Shown one piece after another: positions 44,261-54,402 of a stretch of 64,000 nt of DNA. Numbering within the stretch: position 1 is the first letter of the stretch; the number at the start of each line of letters is the position of its first letter. The notes beneath the pieces are model-generated. The model was not told the origin of the DNA. It did no database searches and worked only from the letters and a program-made list of their open reading frames with translations. The stretch is from Roseicitreum antarcticum (GTDB lineage Bacteria; Pseudomonadota; Alphaproteobacteria; Rhodobacterales; Rhodobacteraceae): positions 496,001 to 560,000 of the forward strand of contig NZ_CP061498.1 in NCBI RefSeq assembly GCF_014681765.1, given 5' to 3'. Both the position numbers and the translations under genes were made by a program.

Positions 44261-44546
44261 TCATAGCGGCCCGACCGCCCTCGATGCGGGAACCAGCGGG
44301 GTGTTCTCCATGGTGCCGATCGAGATCACCGTCTCGGTCGGGCGGGCCCGCCCCTTGGTGCGTGACTTGCTGAAGCTCGATTGCGATTCCGTCCTTCCGC
44401 TGGAGCGGCGGGCAGATGATCTGGTCGATCTCTATGTCGGGGATCGGCTGATCGCGAGGGGCGAGTTGCAGGAACTGGAGGGGGAGCAGGCAGGCATGCT
44501 GGGCGTCCGGCTGACCGAGGTTTCGGACCTGCGCAATGGCCTTTAG
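44253..44546 (+). CDS. fliN: Flagellar motor switch protein FliN
   Basis: FliN forms the C ring of the rotor with FliM and FliG. The 97-residue protein is a single SpoA domain: VPIEITVSVGRARPLVRDLL, LDCDSVLPLERRADDLVDLYVG, then GVRLTEV. It starts at the ATG at 44253 with AGGAG seven bases before, overlapping the end of the fliH-like gene and, at its 3' end, fliP. Confidence 0.93.
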   Translation: MTDHSGPTALDAGTSGVFSMVPIEITVSVGRARPLVRDLLKLDCDSVLPLERRADDLVDLYVGDRLIARGELQELEGEQAGMLGVRLTEVSDLRNGL

Positions 44547-45297
44547 CCTGCCGCGCATCGCCGTCATCCTGGCGCTGCTTCTTGGGGGCGCGCCGGTGCA
44601 GGCTCAGGAACTGTCGCTGTCGCTGGGCGGGGATGGCACGCTGAGCGGCAATACGGTGCAGCTGATCTTGTTGCTGACCATCCTCAGCCTTGCCCCCGGG
44701 ATCGCAGTGATGGTGACCTGCTTTCCGTTCATCATCACTGTGATGTCGATTCTGCGGCAGGCGATCGGGCTTCAGCAATCGCCGCCCAACATGATGCTGG
44801 TCAGCCTGGCGCTGTTTTTGACCTATTTCATCATGGACCCGGTGTTCACTGCCGCCTGGAGCGCGGGGGTACGGCCCCTGACGGAAGGCGCGCTGCCGCT
44901 GGATGAGGCATTCGTGCGTGGCATCGAACCCTTCCGCATCTTCATGGCCGCGCGGGTGGATCCTGAAACGCTGAACCATCTGCTGGCGTTGCGCCCCGAT
45001 GCGCTGCCGCGAGGGGATCCGCAGGGAGCGGACCCGCAAGGTGATCTGTCGGAAACGGCGCTGTCGGTGCTGATCCCGGCCTTCATGCTTAGCGAGATAT
45101 CGCGGGCCTTTGAAATCGGCTTCATCATTTTCCTGCCGTTTCTTGTGATCGACCTGGTCGTGGCGGCAGTATTGATGTCGATGGGCATGATGATGGTGCC
45201 TCCGGCGATTGTCGCGCTGCCGTTCAAACTGGCGTTTTTTGTGGTGGCGGACGGCTGGACCCTGCTGTCTACGGCATTGGTCCAGGGATATGTCTGA
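44536..45297 (+). CDS. fliP: Flagellar biosynthetic protein FliP
   Basis: FliP forms the core of the flagellar export gate. The 253-residue protein has a cleavable signal peptide (AVILALLLGGAPVQAQ) and the conserved VMVTCFPFIITVMSILRQAIG, LSEISRAFEIGFIIFLPFLV and MSMGMMMVPPAIVALPFKL. Between the second and third helices is a short degenerate insert, GDPQGADPQGD (about 158-168), which looks like an internal duplication. It overlaps fliN by 11 bases. Confidence 0.96.
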   Translation: MAFSLPRIAVILALLLGGAPVQAQELSLSLGGDGTLSGNTVQLILLLTILSLAPGIAVMVTCFPFIITVMSILRQAIGLQQSPPNMMLVSLALFLTYFIMDPVFTAAWSAGVRPLTEGALPLDEAFVRGIEPFRIFMAARVDPETLNHLLALRPDALPRGDPQGADPQGDLSETALSVLIPAFMLSEISRAFEIGFIIFLPFLVIDLVVAAVLMSMGMMMVPPAIVALPFKLAFFVVADGWTLLSTALVQGYV

Positions 45298-45579
45298 CAG
45301 GGCTGTCGCGCGAATTGCCGACTGGGGTGAGGCGACTCCGATGGTCGGGCTGGGTTCCGAAGTGAACCGGCCCAATGATTGGCCGACCACAATCTGGGCT
45401 CCGACCGCTTGACCAGCGCAGGCGGTCAAATCCGGCTCGTGCGCGGACCTGACCTGCGCCCAGAGCTGACGCGCGCTTCAACCCGACATGCGCCCACAAC
45501 TCTGAATGGAGGTGGTTCATGCATGCGCACGGCTCTGGATGCGCCTGAGCCTGAACGTGTTCCATCCTGGCAGGGAGGC

Positions 45580-45738
45580 TCAACCCTCCCGCAACCAGAA
45601 GGCGCAGCGTTTCAGTGCCTGGCGCCAGGCTGGCGTGGGCGGCAGGTCGTCTTGGTCAGCATCGCGCCACGCAGATAGCGCCGCATCCGGCACCGGACGC
45701 GCCGCATCCGCTGCCTGCGCGGCGGCAATCCCACACAT
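45580..45738 (-). CDS. Possible small protein, 52 residues
   Basis: The ATG at 45738 is preceded by GGGGAAGGAA, a strong ribosome site, and about 70 percent of third codon positions are G or C, like the neighbours. The peptide (MCGIAAAQAADAARPV..., ending RQALKRCAFWLREG) has an Asp/Pro-rich middle and no recognised family. An antisense frame from 45523 is equally short. It is listed as possible only. Confidence 0.4.
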   Translation of the reverse strand: MCGIAAAQAADAARPVPDAALSAWRDADQDDLPPTPAWRQALKRCAFWLREG

Positions 45739-45997
45739 GTTCCTTCCCCGGCCGAGGCGTGTCCATTTCCGCCATATGTCGTGGCGCTTTGGCGCCGGCG
45801 GTGAAAGCGCGACTTGGTTCGGCTCTATGCCCAGCCGGTTTCCCGCCACGCGTCGGAGCGCGCGTGACGCAGTACACCTGTCGCGGGATGTTTCCGGGGG
45901 GGTGTCGGGTGCGTTTTTGTGTCGGATCATGGGGCACCTTTGGGTTGCCATAGCGGATTCTGGGCCTCGGCCTGCGCGGAAGTCTCGCATCCCCCCC

Positions 45998-46012
45998 TTA
46001 ATTCGCCGTTAA
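45998..46012. promoter_or_regulatory. Perfect CtrA-type box
   Basis: TTAA-TTCGCCG-TTAA fits the CtrA consensus TTAA-N7-TTAA exactly. It lies 116 bases before the flavoprotein start on the plus strand and 260 bases before the small ORF on the minus strand, at the edge of the flagellar cluster. Which gene it controls, if any, is open. Confidence 0.5.
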
Positions 46013-46127
46013 ACTGTGACGGGGCTGCCCCGCCTTGCACTGGGGCGCGTTCTGGGTCAGTTGGCGCAGGAACGGCGCGCCGCCCTTTTCTGCCCGCGGC
46101 GCGCACCCCCCTCGGTTTGGAAAGGCC

Positions 46128-47357
46128 ATGGATCTGATGCCTCTCAATGCACGTGACGACGCGGCCCCTACCGGGGCGTTTGCGCTGGTGATCGGCGCGG
46201 GACCAGCCGGTTTGATGGCGGCCGAGACCCTGGCGGCGGCCGGATTGCGCGTCACGGTTGCGGAGGCGAAGCCCAGCGTCGGGCGCAAGTTCCTGATGGC
46301 GGGAAAGTCGGGGCTGAACCTGACGCAAGACATGGGCCTGCCGGACCTCCTGGCCGCATATGGCATGGCCGCCGACTGGCTGGCGCCAAGCCTGCGCGAT
46401 TTTGATGCGGCGGCGGTGCAGGACTGGGCGCGCGGGTTGGGGCAGGCGGTGTTTACCGGCAGCTCTGGCAGGGTATTTCCGGTGGCGATGAAGGCCTCGC
46501 CCCTGTTGCGCGCCTGGCTGCTGCGGCTGGAAGGGCAGGGCGTAACCTTCCAGACCCGCTGGCGCTGGACCGGGCTTGATGCGGCCGGGGCAAGCTTTGA
46601 CACCAAAGACGGGCCGCGCAGGCTGCACCCCGATGTGACGGTACTGGCGCTTGGGGGGGCCAGTTGGGCGCGGCTGGGGTCTGACGGCGCCTGGCTGCCC
46701 GGCCTGCGCGCCCAGGGCGTTGACACGGCAGCTTTCCGCCCGGCCAATATGGGTTTCGCGGTTGATTGGTCACCGCATATGGCGCCGCATTTCGGCGCGC
46801 CGGTCAAGGGCGTGGCGCTGCAGGCGGGCAGCGCGCCGGTGCGTGCAGAGTTCACCGTCTCGGCCCGCGGGGTCGAGGGCGGCGGGATCTATGCCGTCAG
46901 TGCCGCGATACGCGACGGGGCGGAACTGACGCTGGACCTGTTCCCCGACCTGCATGGTGACACCCTTTGCGCGCGGCTGGCCGCGCAGCCAAAGCGTGAA
47001 ACCACCACCAACCGCCTGCGCAAGGCGCTGCGGCTGTCGGGGGTGCGGCTGGCCTTGGTGCATGAATTCGGACGCCCCCTGCCGCAAGAGGCCGATGCGC
47101 TGGCGCGTCTCTTGAAAGCGTTGCCGCTTCGCCACAATGGACCGCGCCCGCTGGATGAGGCGATCTCGACCGCCGGGGGCGTCATGCGCATTGCGGTTGA
47201 CGATGATCTGATGCTGCACGCCCGGCCGGGCGTGTTCGTCGCGGGCGAAATGCTGGACTGGGAGGCACCAACCGGCGGCTACCTGCTGACGGCGTGCTTC
47301 GCGACCGGACGTCGCGCGGGGCAGGGCGCGGCGCACTATGCGCTGCGCCAGCCCTAA
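46128..47357 (+). CDS. FAD-dependent oxidoreductase, HI0933/TIGR03862-like flavoprotein
   Basis: A 409-residue flavoprotein with the dinucleotide-binding VIGAGPAGLMAAETLAAAG at 20-38, GRKFLMAGKSGLNLTQ near 57 (the HI0933-type motif), and the C-terminal FAD contact GEMLDWEAPTGGYLL followed by CFATGRRAG. The function of this family is not settled. The ATG follows GGAAAGG. Its stop overlaps that of the convergent MFS gene. Confidence 0.88.
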   Translation: MDLMPLNARDDAAPTGAFALVIGAGPAGLMAAETLAAAGLRVTVAEAKPSVGRKFLMAGKSGLNLTQDMGLPDLLAAYGMAADWLAPSLRDFDAAAVQDWARGLGQAVFTGSSGRVFPVAMKASPLLRAWLLRLEGQGVTFQTRWRWTGLDAAGASFDTKDGPRRLHPDVTVLALGGASWARLGSDGAWLPGLRAQGVDTAAFRPANMGFAVDWSPHMAPHFGAPVKGVALQAGSAPVRAEFTVSARGVEGGGIYAVSAAIRDGAELTLDLFPDLHGDTLCARLAAQPKRETTTNRLRKALRLSGVRLALVHEFGRPLPQEADALARLLKALPLRHNGPRPLDEAISTAGGVMRIAVDDDLMLHARPGVFVAGEMLDWEAPTGGYLLTACFATGRRAGQGAAHYALRQP

Positions 47358-48607
47358 ACCGGGCGCGCGTTCATTGCCCGCTCGCGCACCGGCAGGTGCA
47401 CGATTGCCGAAAACGCGCCAATCCCCACGCCGACCCACCAAACCAATGTGTAGTCGCCATAGATGTCATAGAGCGCGCCGCCCAGCCAGACCCCCAGAAA
47501 ACTGCCCAATTGATGGCTGAAAAACACGATGCCATAGAGCGTGCCCATATAGCGCAGGCCATAGATATGCGCGATCAGGCCCGAGGTCAGCGGCACCGTC
47601 GCCAGCCAAAGCGACCCCATCACCAGCGAGAATATGAGCACCGACCCCGGCGTGATCGGTGACATGATGAAGGCGGCAGCCACGATGGTGCGCGCGGTGT
47701 AGATCCCGGCCAGCAGGTATTTCTTCGAATAGCGTTTGCCCGCCCAGGCGGCCAGGATCGTGCCGCCAATATTGGCCAACCCGATCAGCGAAATCGCCAC
47801 CGCCCCCAGCGCCGAGGTGGTGGTGATGCCAAAGCCCGCCAGCATGCCGTTGGGATTGATCGGGCCACACATCTCGGTCACCATGGCGGGGAATTGCGCG
47901 GTGACAAACGCAAGTTGATAGCCGCATGAGAAAAAGCCCAGGAAAATCAGCGTGAAAGACGGGTCGCGAAAGGCCTGCCGCAGCGCGCTGCCCATGGATT
48001 GCTCCAGCTCATTGCGGCTGGCCATGCGACCGGTCTTCATCATCGGCAGGGCGAATAGCGTCAGCAGGACCGCGGCGGCAAAGATCAAGAACACCGTTTG
48101 CCACGTATAGAACCCCAGCAAGATCTCGGCCACCGGCGCGCCGAAGACCTGCCCCGCGCTGCCCGCCGCCGTCGCCACACCCAGCGCCAGGCTGCGGTTT
48201 TCATCCGACGCCGCGCGGCCCACCACCGCCAGAATGACGCCAAAGCCCGTGCCCGCTATGCCGAAACCGACAAGGAATTCAAGCAGTTGATGCGCGCCGG
48301 GCGTCACGGCAAAGGACGAGAGTACCAGCCCTGCCGCATAGGTCAGCGCGCCCAGGATGATCGCGCGGCGATCGCCGAAGCGTTCGGCCAATGCGCCAAA
48401 CAGCGGTTGACCGATGCCCCATGCCAGGTTCTGGATCGCGATGGCCAGCGAGAATTCCGCCCGAAGCCAGCCAAATTCCTCGGCAATCGGGATCTGGAAA
48501 ACCCCAAAGCTGGCGCGGATGGCAAAGCTGACCATGATGACGATACAGCCGTCGATCAGCACGGGCGACATCAGGGGCGCGGGGGCGGGCGGTGCAACGT
48601 GGGTCAT
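47354..48607 (-). CDS. MFS transporter
   Basis: A 417-residue inner-membrane protein with about 12 hydrophobic helices. The loop between helices 2 and 3 carries the major facilitator pattern [18 protein letters not shown]. It looks like the oxalate/formate-antiporter or monocarboxylate-like branch, but the substrate cannot be read from sequence. The short hydrophilic N-terminus is Pro-rich. It overlaps the flavoprotein gene tail to tail by four bases. Confidence 0.88.
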   Translation of the reverse strand: MTHVAPPAPAPLMSPVLIDGCIVIMVSFAIRASFGVFQIPIAEEFGWLRAEFSLAIAIQNLAWGIGQPLFGALAERFGDRRAIILGALTYAAGLVLSSFAVTPGAHQLLEFLVGFGIAGTGFGVILAVVGRAASDENRSLALGVATAAGSAGQVFGAPVAEILLGFYTWQTVFLIFAAAVLLTLFALPMMKTGRMASRNELEQSMGSALRQAFRDPSFTLIFLGFFSCGYQLAFVTAQFPAMVTEMCGPINPNGMLAGFGITTTSALGAVAISLIGLANIGGTILAAWAGKRYSKKYLLAGIYTARTIVAAAFIMSPITPGSVLIFSLVMGSLWLATVPLTSGLIAHIYGLRYMGTLYGIVFFSHQLGSFLGVWLGGALYDIYGDYTLVWWVGVGIGAFSAIVHLPVRERAMNARPV

Positions 48608-48701
48608 GGCGGGGATTCCGGCTGGATGGCGAGACGTTGCACATGTTCAGCAGCGCCCGCGCGGTGTCAAGGGCGGCTGTATCCGCGGCACCAGCGAAGT
48701 C

Positions 48702-49514
48702 TCAGCCTTTGGACCATGCGTCGATCGCGTCCACCGCCTCGGCCGCAGTTTCGACAAACTGGAACAGCTTCAGGTCATCGGCGCTGATCGTCCCGGCCTC
48801 GGCCAGCGCGTCCCAGTTCAGGATGCCGCGCCAGAAATCCGCGCCAAACAGCAAGAACGGCATGCGCCGCATCCGTCCTGTCTGGATCAGGGTCAGCGCC
48901 TCGAACATTTCATCCAACGTACCAAAGCCACCAGGGAAGACTGTTACCGCCTCGGCGCGCATCAGGAAGTGCATCTTGCGGATGGCGAAGTAGTGAAAAT
49001 TGAACGCAAGTTCGGGCGTGACATAGGCGTTGGGCGCCTGCTCATGCGGCAGCACGATGTTCAGCCCGATGGATTTGCCCCCCGCCTCTTGCGCCCCGAG
49101 ATTGCCCGCCTCCATCACCCCGGGCCCGCCGCCGGTGGCGATCACGCCGCGATGCCCACCGTCTTGCAGCGAGCGCAGGGTCATCAGACGGGCAAATTCC
49201 CGTGCCTCACCATAAAAGCGCGACAGGTCGGCCAGTGCCGGGGTGCGTGCATCGGCGGCCCGTGCGGGGATCCGCGCGCCACCGAACATCACGATGGTCG
49301 AGGTGATGCCCGCCTCGTTCATCAGCATCTCTGGCTTCAGCAATTCCAACTGCAACCGCACGGGGCGCAGCTCATCGCGGCACAGGAAGTCGGGGTCGGC
49401 AAAGGCAAGGCGGTAGGCCGGGTTCCGGGTCTGGGCTGTGTCGGGAATGGTGCGCGTGGTGGCAATATCCTCACCCGCGTCGAGAAAGGGGTGGTTGCGT
49501 CGTGTGTCGTGCAT
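48702..49514 (-). CDS. LOG/TIGR00730-family Rossmann-fold protein
   Basis: A 270-residue protein with the family motifs [15 protein letters not shown] (near 125-140) and [13 protein letters not shown] (near 192-205). These are the nucleotide-binding and catalytic blocks of LOG proteins, which release cytokinin bases or act as nucleotide 5'-monophosphate phosphoribohydrolases. It has a longer N-terminus than plant-type LOG, as in the bacterial long branch. The ATG at 49514 is the first Met with a GGCGGA site. Divergent from dapD. Confidence 0.88.
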   Translation of the reverse strand: MHDTRRNHPFLDAGEDIATTRTIPDTAQTRNPAYRLAFADPDFLCRDELRPVRLQLELLKPEMLMNEAGITSTIVMFGGARIPARAADARTPALADLSRFYGEAREFARLMTLRSLQDGGHRGVIATGGGPGVMEAGNLGAQEAGGKSIGLNIVLPHEQAPNAYVTPELAFNFHYFAIRKMHFLMRAEAVTVFPGGFGTLDEMFEALTLIQTGRMRRMPFLLFGADFWRGILNWDALAEAGTISADDLKLFQFVETAAEAVDAIDAWSKG

Positions 49515-49619
49515 GGGGTCCGCCTGTACTGGTCTTGTCGCTGTGCATTGCACAGCGCCCGTGCCAAGGGTATAGGCAGGAAACCGTCAGGACCAGCCTT
49601 GAAAAACCGGAGAATTGCC

Positions 49620-50447
49620 ATGACCAACGCCGCACTGGAAACTGCGATCGAGGCTGCCTGGGACGCGCGCGATACCATTTCGCCCGCCACCACCGGCGCC
49701 GCCCGCGACGCCATCGAGGCGACGCTGAACGCGCTCGACAGCGGCGAACTGCGCGTGGCCGAGCGTCAGGAAAACGGTGACTGGCATGTCAACCAATGGG
49801 CGAAGAAGGCCGTGCTTTTGGGCTTTCGCATCAAGGACATGGCCCCGCAATCGGGCGGCCCGCAGGGTAGCGGCTGGTGGGACAAGGTCGACAGCAAGTT
49901 CATGGGCTGGGGTGAGAACCGTTGGAAAGCGGCGGGATTTCGGGCCGTGCCGGGCGCCTTGGTGCGCAAATCGGCCTATATCGCGCCGGGCGTGGTGCTG
50001 ATGCCATCCTTCGTCAACCTTGGCGCCCATGTTGACAGCGGCACCATGGTGGACACCTGGGTAACGGTCGGCTCTTGCGCACAGATCGGCAAGAACGTGC
50101 ATCTTTCGGGCGGTGTGGGCATCGGCGGCGTGCTGGAACCCATGCAGGCGGGGCCCACGATCATCGAAGACAATTGCTTCATCGGCGCGCGCTCTGAAGT
50201 GGTCGAGGGCTGTATCGTGCGCGAAGGCTCGGTGCTGGGCATGGGGGTTTTCATCGGCAAATCCACCAAGATCGTGGACCGGGAAACCGGCACGGTGATG
50301 TATGGCGAGGTGCCGTCGGGATCGGTCGTCGTGGCAGGGTCGATGCCTTCGAAAAACGGTGTGTCGCTCTATTGCGCGGTCATCGTCAAACGGGTGGATG
50401 CGCAGACCCGCTCGAAAACCTCGATCAACGATCTTCTTCGGGATTGA
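49620..50447 (+). CDS. dapD: Tetrahydrodipicolinate N-succinyltransferase
   Basis: DapD transfers succinyl from succinyl-CoA to tetrahydrodipicolinate in the lysine and meso-diaminopimelate pathway. The 275-residue protein has a helical N-terminus and the left-handed beta helix made of hexapeptide repeats ([52 protein letters not shown]). GGAG precedes the ATG. Confidence 0.97.
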   Translation: MTNAALETAIEAAWDARDTISPATTGAARDAIEATLNALDSGELRVAERQENGDWHVNQWAKKAVLLGFRIKDMAPQSGGPQGSGWWDKVDSKFMGWGENRWKAAGFRAVPGALVRKSAYIAPGVVLMPSFVNLGAHVDSGTMVDTWVTVGSCAQIGKNVHLSGGVGIGGVLEPMQAGPTIIEDNCFIGARSEVVEGCIVREGSVLGMGVFIGKSTKIVDRETGTVMYGEVPSGSVVVAGSMPSKNGVSLYCAVIVKRVDAQTRSKTSINDLLRD

Positions 50448-50519
50448 TTTTTATCAATGGGTTGCCGGGCGTTCTTCGCGTGGCACCCCGGGCCTTGGCG
50501 CCCGGCATGGGAACATGAC

Positions 50520-50852
50520 ATGAGCGATAAACCCAAACGTCCGCAGCAGGTCTTCACCCTCTTGGTCGAGGTCGGGCGCAGCCCGGGTGATGGGCTGCCG
50601 AAAGGCGCGACCGGGGCCGGGCTGTTGCTGTATGCCACCGGCGTCGATGAGGACGAAGCGGTGCGCGAGGCTGTGAAGGTCTTGAAACAAGCTGATTTAT
50701 CCCCGCTGGATGTCACCGGCTACGGCACGATCGACGAGCGTCTGGCCGAGGGCGACGAGATCGGGGATGAGGAACGTGCCCTGATGCAACGCGCATTGGA
50801 TGAGAATGCGGTGATTGTGGCGCAGATGACGCCCTTTGACGGAACTGAGTAA
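50520..50852 (+). CDS. Conserved small protein downstream of dapD
   Basis: A 110-residue acidic protein of unknown function. The first half (QVFTLLVEVGRSPGDGLPKG, AGLLLYATGVDEDEAVREAV) reads as an alpha/beta domain, followed by an Asp/Glu-rich helical end. It starts 72 bases after dapD and may be cotranscribed, but nothing in it suggests a lysine-pathway enzyme. The ribosome site is weak (GGGA). Confidence 0.75.
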   Translation: MSDKPKRPQQVFTLLVEVGRSPGDGLPKGATGAGLLLYATGVDEDEAVREAVKVLKQADLSPLDVTGYGTIDERLAEGDEIGDEERALMQRALDENAVIVAQMTPFDGTE

Positions 50853-51025
50853 AGGCGGGGGGAAATCGTTCAAAATCAGCTCTTTACGCTGCCCTATTGA
50901 TTTTCCATGCTGCGAATTTTCGGATAAATGATTTAAGATCAACACCTTGCACGCCGATCTTGAACCAGAGCCTCAACTCCGGCCCACGCGGGGCGACGCC
51001 CTTGCAGCCGCGCGCACCTGAGCCC

Positions 51026-52411
51026 TCAGCCGACAGCTTTGGCCGCCAAGTCCTTGTGGCGGCTCGACAATTCTGCGGCAACCAGAAACGCCAGTTCCAG
51101 CGATTGGTTGGCGTTCAGGCGTGGGTCGCAGGCGGTGTGGTAGCGTTGCGACAGGTCTTCGTCGCTCAGGTCGCGCAGCCCGCCGGTGCATTCGGTCACG
51201 TCGCTGCCCGTCATTTCAAAATGCACGCCGCCGGGGATCGTACCCTCCGAGCTATGCACCTGGAAGAACTCTCGCACCTCTTGCAGCACCCGCTCGAACG
51301 GCCGGGTCTTGTAGCCGCTGGTCGATTTGATCGTGTTGCCATGCATCGGGTCGCAGACCCAGACCACGTTCGCGCCAACCTCGCGCACCGCCCGGACAAG
51401 GCGCGGCAAATGGTCGGCAACGGCCCCCGCACCAAAGCGCGCGATCAGGGTCAGACGGCCCGCCTCATTGGTCGGATTGAGGCGCTCAATCAGCACCTTG
51501 AGGTCATCGGCCTCCAGCGACGGGCCGCATTTCAAGCCGATGGGGTTCTGCACCCCGCGACAAAATTCTACATGCGCACCAGAGGGTTGCCGGGTCCGGT
51601 CGCCGATCCAGATCATATGCCCCGAGCCCGCCACCGGCAGCCCCGAGGTGCTGTCGATCCGGCACAACGCCTGCTCATATTCCAGCAAAAGTGCCTCGTG
51701 GCTGGTGTAGAAATCGACCGTGGAAAGCGCGTGATTGCTGGCCGATGTGATGCCTGCGGCGGACATGAAATCCAGCGCATCCGAGATCCGGGCCGACATG
51801 TCGCGGTAGCGATCCATCTTGTCCGAGCCCTGTCCGGCCTCGGCGAAGCCCAGCGTCCAGTTATGCACCCGGTGCATGTCGGCAAAGCCACCGGTCGAGA
51901 AGGCGCGCAGCAGGTTCAGCGTAGCCGCAGCCTGGGTATAGGCCTGCAACATGCGGCTGGGATCGGGGATGCGGGCCTCGGGCGTGAAGTCGAATCCGTT
52001 AATGATATCACCGCGGTAGCTGGGAAGCTCTGCCCCGCCGACAACTTCCGACGCGCTGGAGCGCGGCTTGGCGAATTGCCCCGCCATCCGGCCCACCTTG
52101 ATGACCGGCACCTTGGCGCCATAGGTCAGCACCATGGCCATCTGCAGCATCACCTTGAACGTGTCGCGGATGCTGTCGGCGTTGAAATCATTGAAACTTT
52201 CGGCGCAATCGCCGCCCTGCAACAGGAAGGCGCGCCCCGCCCCCGCATCGGCCAGCCGCGCCTTGAGCGCGCGCGCCTCGCCCGCGAAAACCAGCGGCGG
52301 ATAGCTGGCCAACCGTGCCTCGACACCCGCCAAAGCGGCCGCATCGGGGTAATCGGGCATCTGTACCCGCGGTTTCGCGCGCCAGTCGGTCTTGGTCCAG
52401 CCTTTGGTCAT
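51026..52411 (-). CDS. Class II 3-deoxy-7-phosphoheptulonate (DAHP) synthase
   Basis: The first enzyme of the shikimate pathway joins phosphoenolpyruvate and erythrose 4-phosphate. The 461-residue protein is the class II (plant-like) type: [52 protein letters not shown] and the C-terminal [20 protein letters not shown]. The length is normal for the class. A TTTA-N7-TTAA sequence upstream resembles a CtrA site with one mismatch. Confidence 0.96.
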   Translation of the reverse strand: MTKGWTKTDWRAKPRVQMPDYPDAAALAGVEARLASYPPLVFAGEARALKARLADAGAGRAFLLQGGDCAESFNDFNADSIRDTFKVMLQMAMVLTYGAKVPVIKVGRMAGQFAKPRSSASEVVGGAELPSYRGDIINGFDFTPEARIPDPSRMLQAYTQAAATLNLLRAFSTGGFADMHRVHNWTLGFAEAGQGSDKMDRYRDMSARISDALDFMSAAGITSASNHALSTVDFYTSHEALLLEYEQALCRIDSTSGLPVAGSGHMIWIGDRTRQPSGAHVEFCRGVQNPIGLKCGPSLEADDLKVLIERLNPTNEAGRLTLIARFGAGAVADHLPRLVRAVREVGANVVWVCDPMHGNTIKSTSGYKTRPFERVLQEVREFFQVHSSEGTIPGGVHFEMTGSDVTECTGGLRDLSDEDLSQRYHTACDPRLNANQSLELAFLVAAELSSRHKDLAAKAVG

Positions 52412-52490
52412 CGATCCTCGCCTTGCGTTCAGAGCATATCGGTTAACAGCCTATAAAGCACCCGAACCGCCCGTGAAACCCCTCAAAAAA

Positions 52491-52520
52491 CCCGAAATCC
52501 CCCGAAATCCCCCGAAATCC
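52491..52520. repeat. 10-bp tandem repeat, three copies
   Basis: CCCGAAATCC is present three times without gaps (52491, 52501, 52511), in the 259-base region between divergent DAHP synthase and the GlxA-type regulator. Confidence 0.9.
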
Positions 52521-52670
52521 GCCGTCTGGAAACAATATGGAAACCGTATGGCTTTGATACATACGCGCCGCAGCGGTCACGCAGCCGCAACGTCTTGCCG
52601 CCACTTGTGCCGGGCGCCGTTTCCTGTTCTCGTGAACATTATAACCGGGCCGCAATGAGGGGCGACAGGC

Positions 52671-53669
52671 ATGACACGATCCGCAGAGCGCGACGCCGCC
52701 GATGCCCCGACCCGGCGGTTCGTTTTCCTGCTGCTGGATCAGTTCACCCTGCTGTCGTTTTCCGGCGCGCTGGACCCGCTGCGCATCGCCAACCGGCTGG
52801 CCGGGCGCACCGTGTATCGCTGGCGGCTGGCCAGTCCCACGGGGGCGGCGGTGGTCTGCTCGGCCGGGGTGGCGTTTGACGTCGATATGGCGATGGAGGA
52901 TCTGGAGCGCGATGACACCTTGTTGGTCTGTGGCGGCATGAATGTCGAGGCGGCGGTCACCCGGCCCGTGCTGAACTTCTTGCGGCGCGAAGCGCGGCGC
53001 GGCGTCACCATGGGGGGGCTGTGCACCGGCAGCTACGCACTGGCCAAGGCAGGGCTGCTGGAGGACAAGCGCGCGACGATCCATTGGGAGAACCAGGACA
53101 GCTTTCTGGAGGTCTTTGGCAATGTCACGCTGAGCCGCGCGATTTTTGTGATCGATGGCGCGCGGATGACCACGGCGGGGGGCACCTCTTCGATCGATCT
53201 GATGCTGCGGCTGATCGCCGACGATCTGGGCGAGCAGGCGGCGAATGCAGTGGCTGATCAGTTGATCTATGCCTCGATCCGCACCGATCAGGACACGCAG
53301 CGGCTGTCGATCCCGACGCGTATCGGCGTGCGGCATCCGAAGCTGGGGCAGGTGATCGGCATCATGGAGGCGCATATCGAAGACCCGATCTCGCCCGCCG
53401 AACTGGCCGCGAAAGTGGCGATTTCGACCCGGCAGCTGGAGCGGCTGTTTCGCCGCTACCTGGGCCGCAGCCCCAAGCGGTACTACATGGAATTGCGGCT
53501 GATCAAGGCGCGCAACCTGCTGTTGCAGACCGAGATGAGCGTCATCAACGTGGCGCTGGCCTGTGGCTTTGCTTCGCCGTCGCATTTCTCGAAATGCTAC
53601 CGGGTGCAGTACCGCACGACACCCTACCGCGAGCGCGGCGCCCACGGCGCGCCGGGCGAGGGGGTGTAG
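52671..53669 (+). CDS. GlxA-family AraC-type transcriptional regulator
   Basis: A 332-residue regulator with an N-terminal DJ-1/PfpI (class I amidotransferase-like) domain (about 15-200; nucleophile-elbow-like GGLCTGSYALAKAGLL) and a C-terminal AraC double helix-turn-helix (about 225-320; ELAAKVAISTRQLERLFRRY, VALACGFASPSHFSKCYR). Relatives control choline, carnitine or amino-acid use; the target here is unknown. The start ATG has only a weak site (GGGGCGACAGGC). Confidence 0.9.
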   Translation: MTRSAERDAADAPTRRFVFLLLDQFTLLSFSGALDPLRIANRLAGRTVYRWRLASPTGAAVVCSAGVAFDVDMAMEDLERDDTLLVCGGMNVEAAVTRPVLNFLRREARRGVTMGGLCTGSYALAKAGLLEDKRATIHWENQDSFLEVFGNVTLSRAIFVIDGARMTTAGGTSSIDLMLRLIADDLGEQAANAVADQLIYASIRTDQDTQRLSIPTRIGVRHPKLGQVIGIMEAHIEDPISPAELAAKVAISTRQLERLFRRYLGRSPKRYYMELRLIKARNLLLQTEMSVINVALACGFASPSHFSKCYRVQYRTTPYRERGAHGAPGEGV

Positions 53670-53782
53670 CCGCACCGCGTGGCATGCCGCACAAACCACG
53701 ACATGAATCGTGGCGGATCGCCGGATTTCTGCGCAGTTTGGTCTTGCAGCCCGGAAAGCCCTTGGGTAAGAACGCGCTCAGT

Positions 53783-53857
53783 TGGGGCGTGGCCAAGTGG
53801 TAAGGCATCGGTTTTTGGTACCGTGTACCGTAGGTTCGAATCCTACCGCCCCAGCCA
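53783..53857 (+). tRNA. tRNA-Gln (anticodon TTG)
   Basis: A 75-base cloverleaf: acceptor TGGGGCG pairs with CGCCCCA, anticodon loop TTTTGGT, T loop GGTTCGAATCC, and encoded CCA. It lies next to an integrase remnant. Confidence 0.97.
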
Positions 53858-53983
53858 ATATTTTTTATTGTTTGTTTTCAAGGACTTAGTCGGAGTGATC
53901 GGACGGCGTCTGGAACAGTTATCCGATACATAAAACCGTCTCATATCGACCTTTTCGACTCGCGAAAGTGAAAAGGGCGAGAC

Positions 53984-54280
53984 CTAAGCCCCGGCCATTC
54001 CAATTTGACCACAATAAGTGCGGTACCGCGCAAGCCAGAGATGCAGCCGCCGTGCCGTGTCGGGGTTGATGGACGCTGATCTGCCGCTCTCGATAGCTTC
54101 CTGCCAGTCGCGCTCAAGGTCGCTTTAAATTTGTGCGGCCAGCAACTTAGCTTGGGTGAAGTCGGTCGTGTGCAATGAGAACGAAAGAGATCTACGGGGA
54201 TCGACGTCGCGGAACCGATCAGGAATGGCCCGATGGTAGTGCCACCATCGTCCGCGTTGCTTGACGTGAAGTCCCCACAT
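53984..54280 (-). pseudogene. Integrase N-terminal remnant (DUF6538-like) with in-frame stop
   Basis: The minus strand from the ATG at 54280 reads MWGLHVKQRGRWWHYHRAIP then DRFRDVDPRRSLSFSLHTTD. This is the SAM-like or DUF6538-type N-terminus of Rhodobacteraceae tyrosine integrases. A TAA stop follows at 54125-54127, but the same frame continues with matching character (SDLERDWQEAIESG, then ARRLHLWLARYRT) to a TAG at 53984. Catalytic domains are gone. The remnant sits between tRNA-Gln and tRNA-Ser, typical integration targets. Confidence 0.75.
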
Positions 54281-54402
54281 GCGCTTGGATCCCTGTACCA
54301 AGATTTGTACCAAGACCGGAAATTGACCGGTCGGTCGGGATCATCATGCGCTCAACAATATCAAAGCCTTAGGGACGGTGTTCCGTCATACCAAAGAAGG
54401 AT

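Larger units (their letters stand above)
45298..46127. other. Long mostly non-coding region after fliP
   Basis: An 830-base gap between fliP and the flavoprotein gene. It holds a possible 52-residue minus-strand ORF (45580-45738), a perfect TTAA-N7-TTAA box (45998-46012), and a short inverted repeat near 45572-45589. Longer open frames on both strands have no ribosome sites or family resemblance. Confidence 0.5.
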
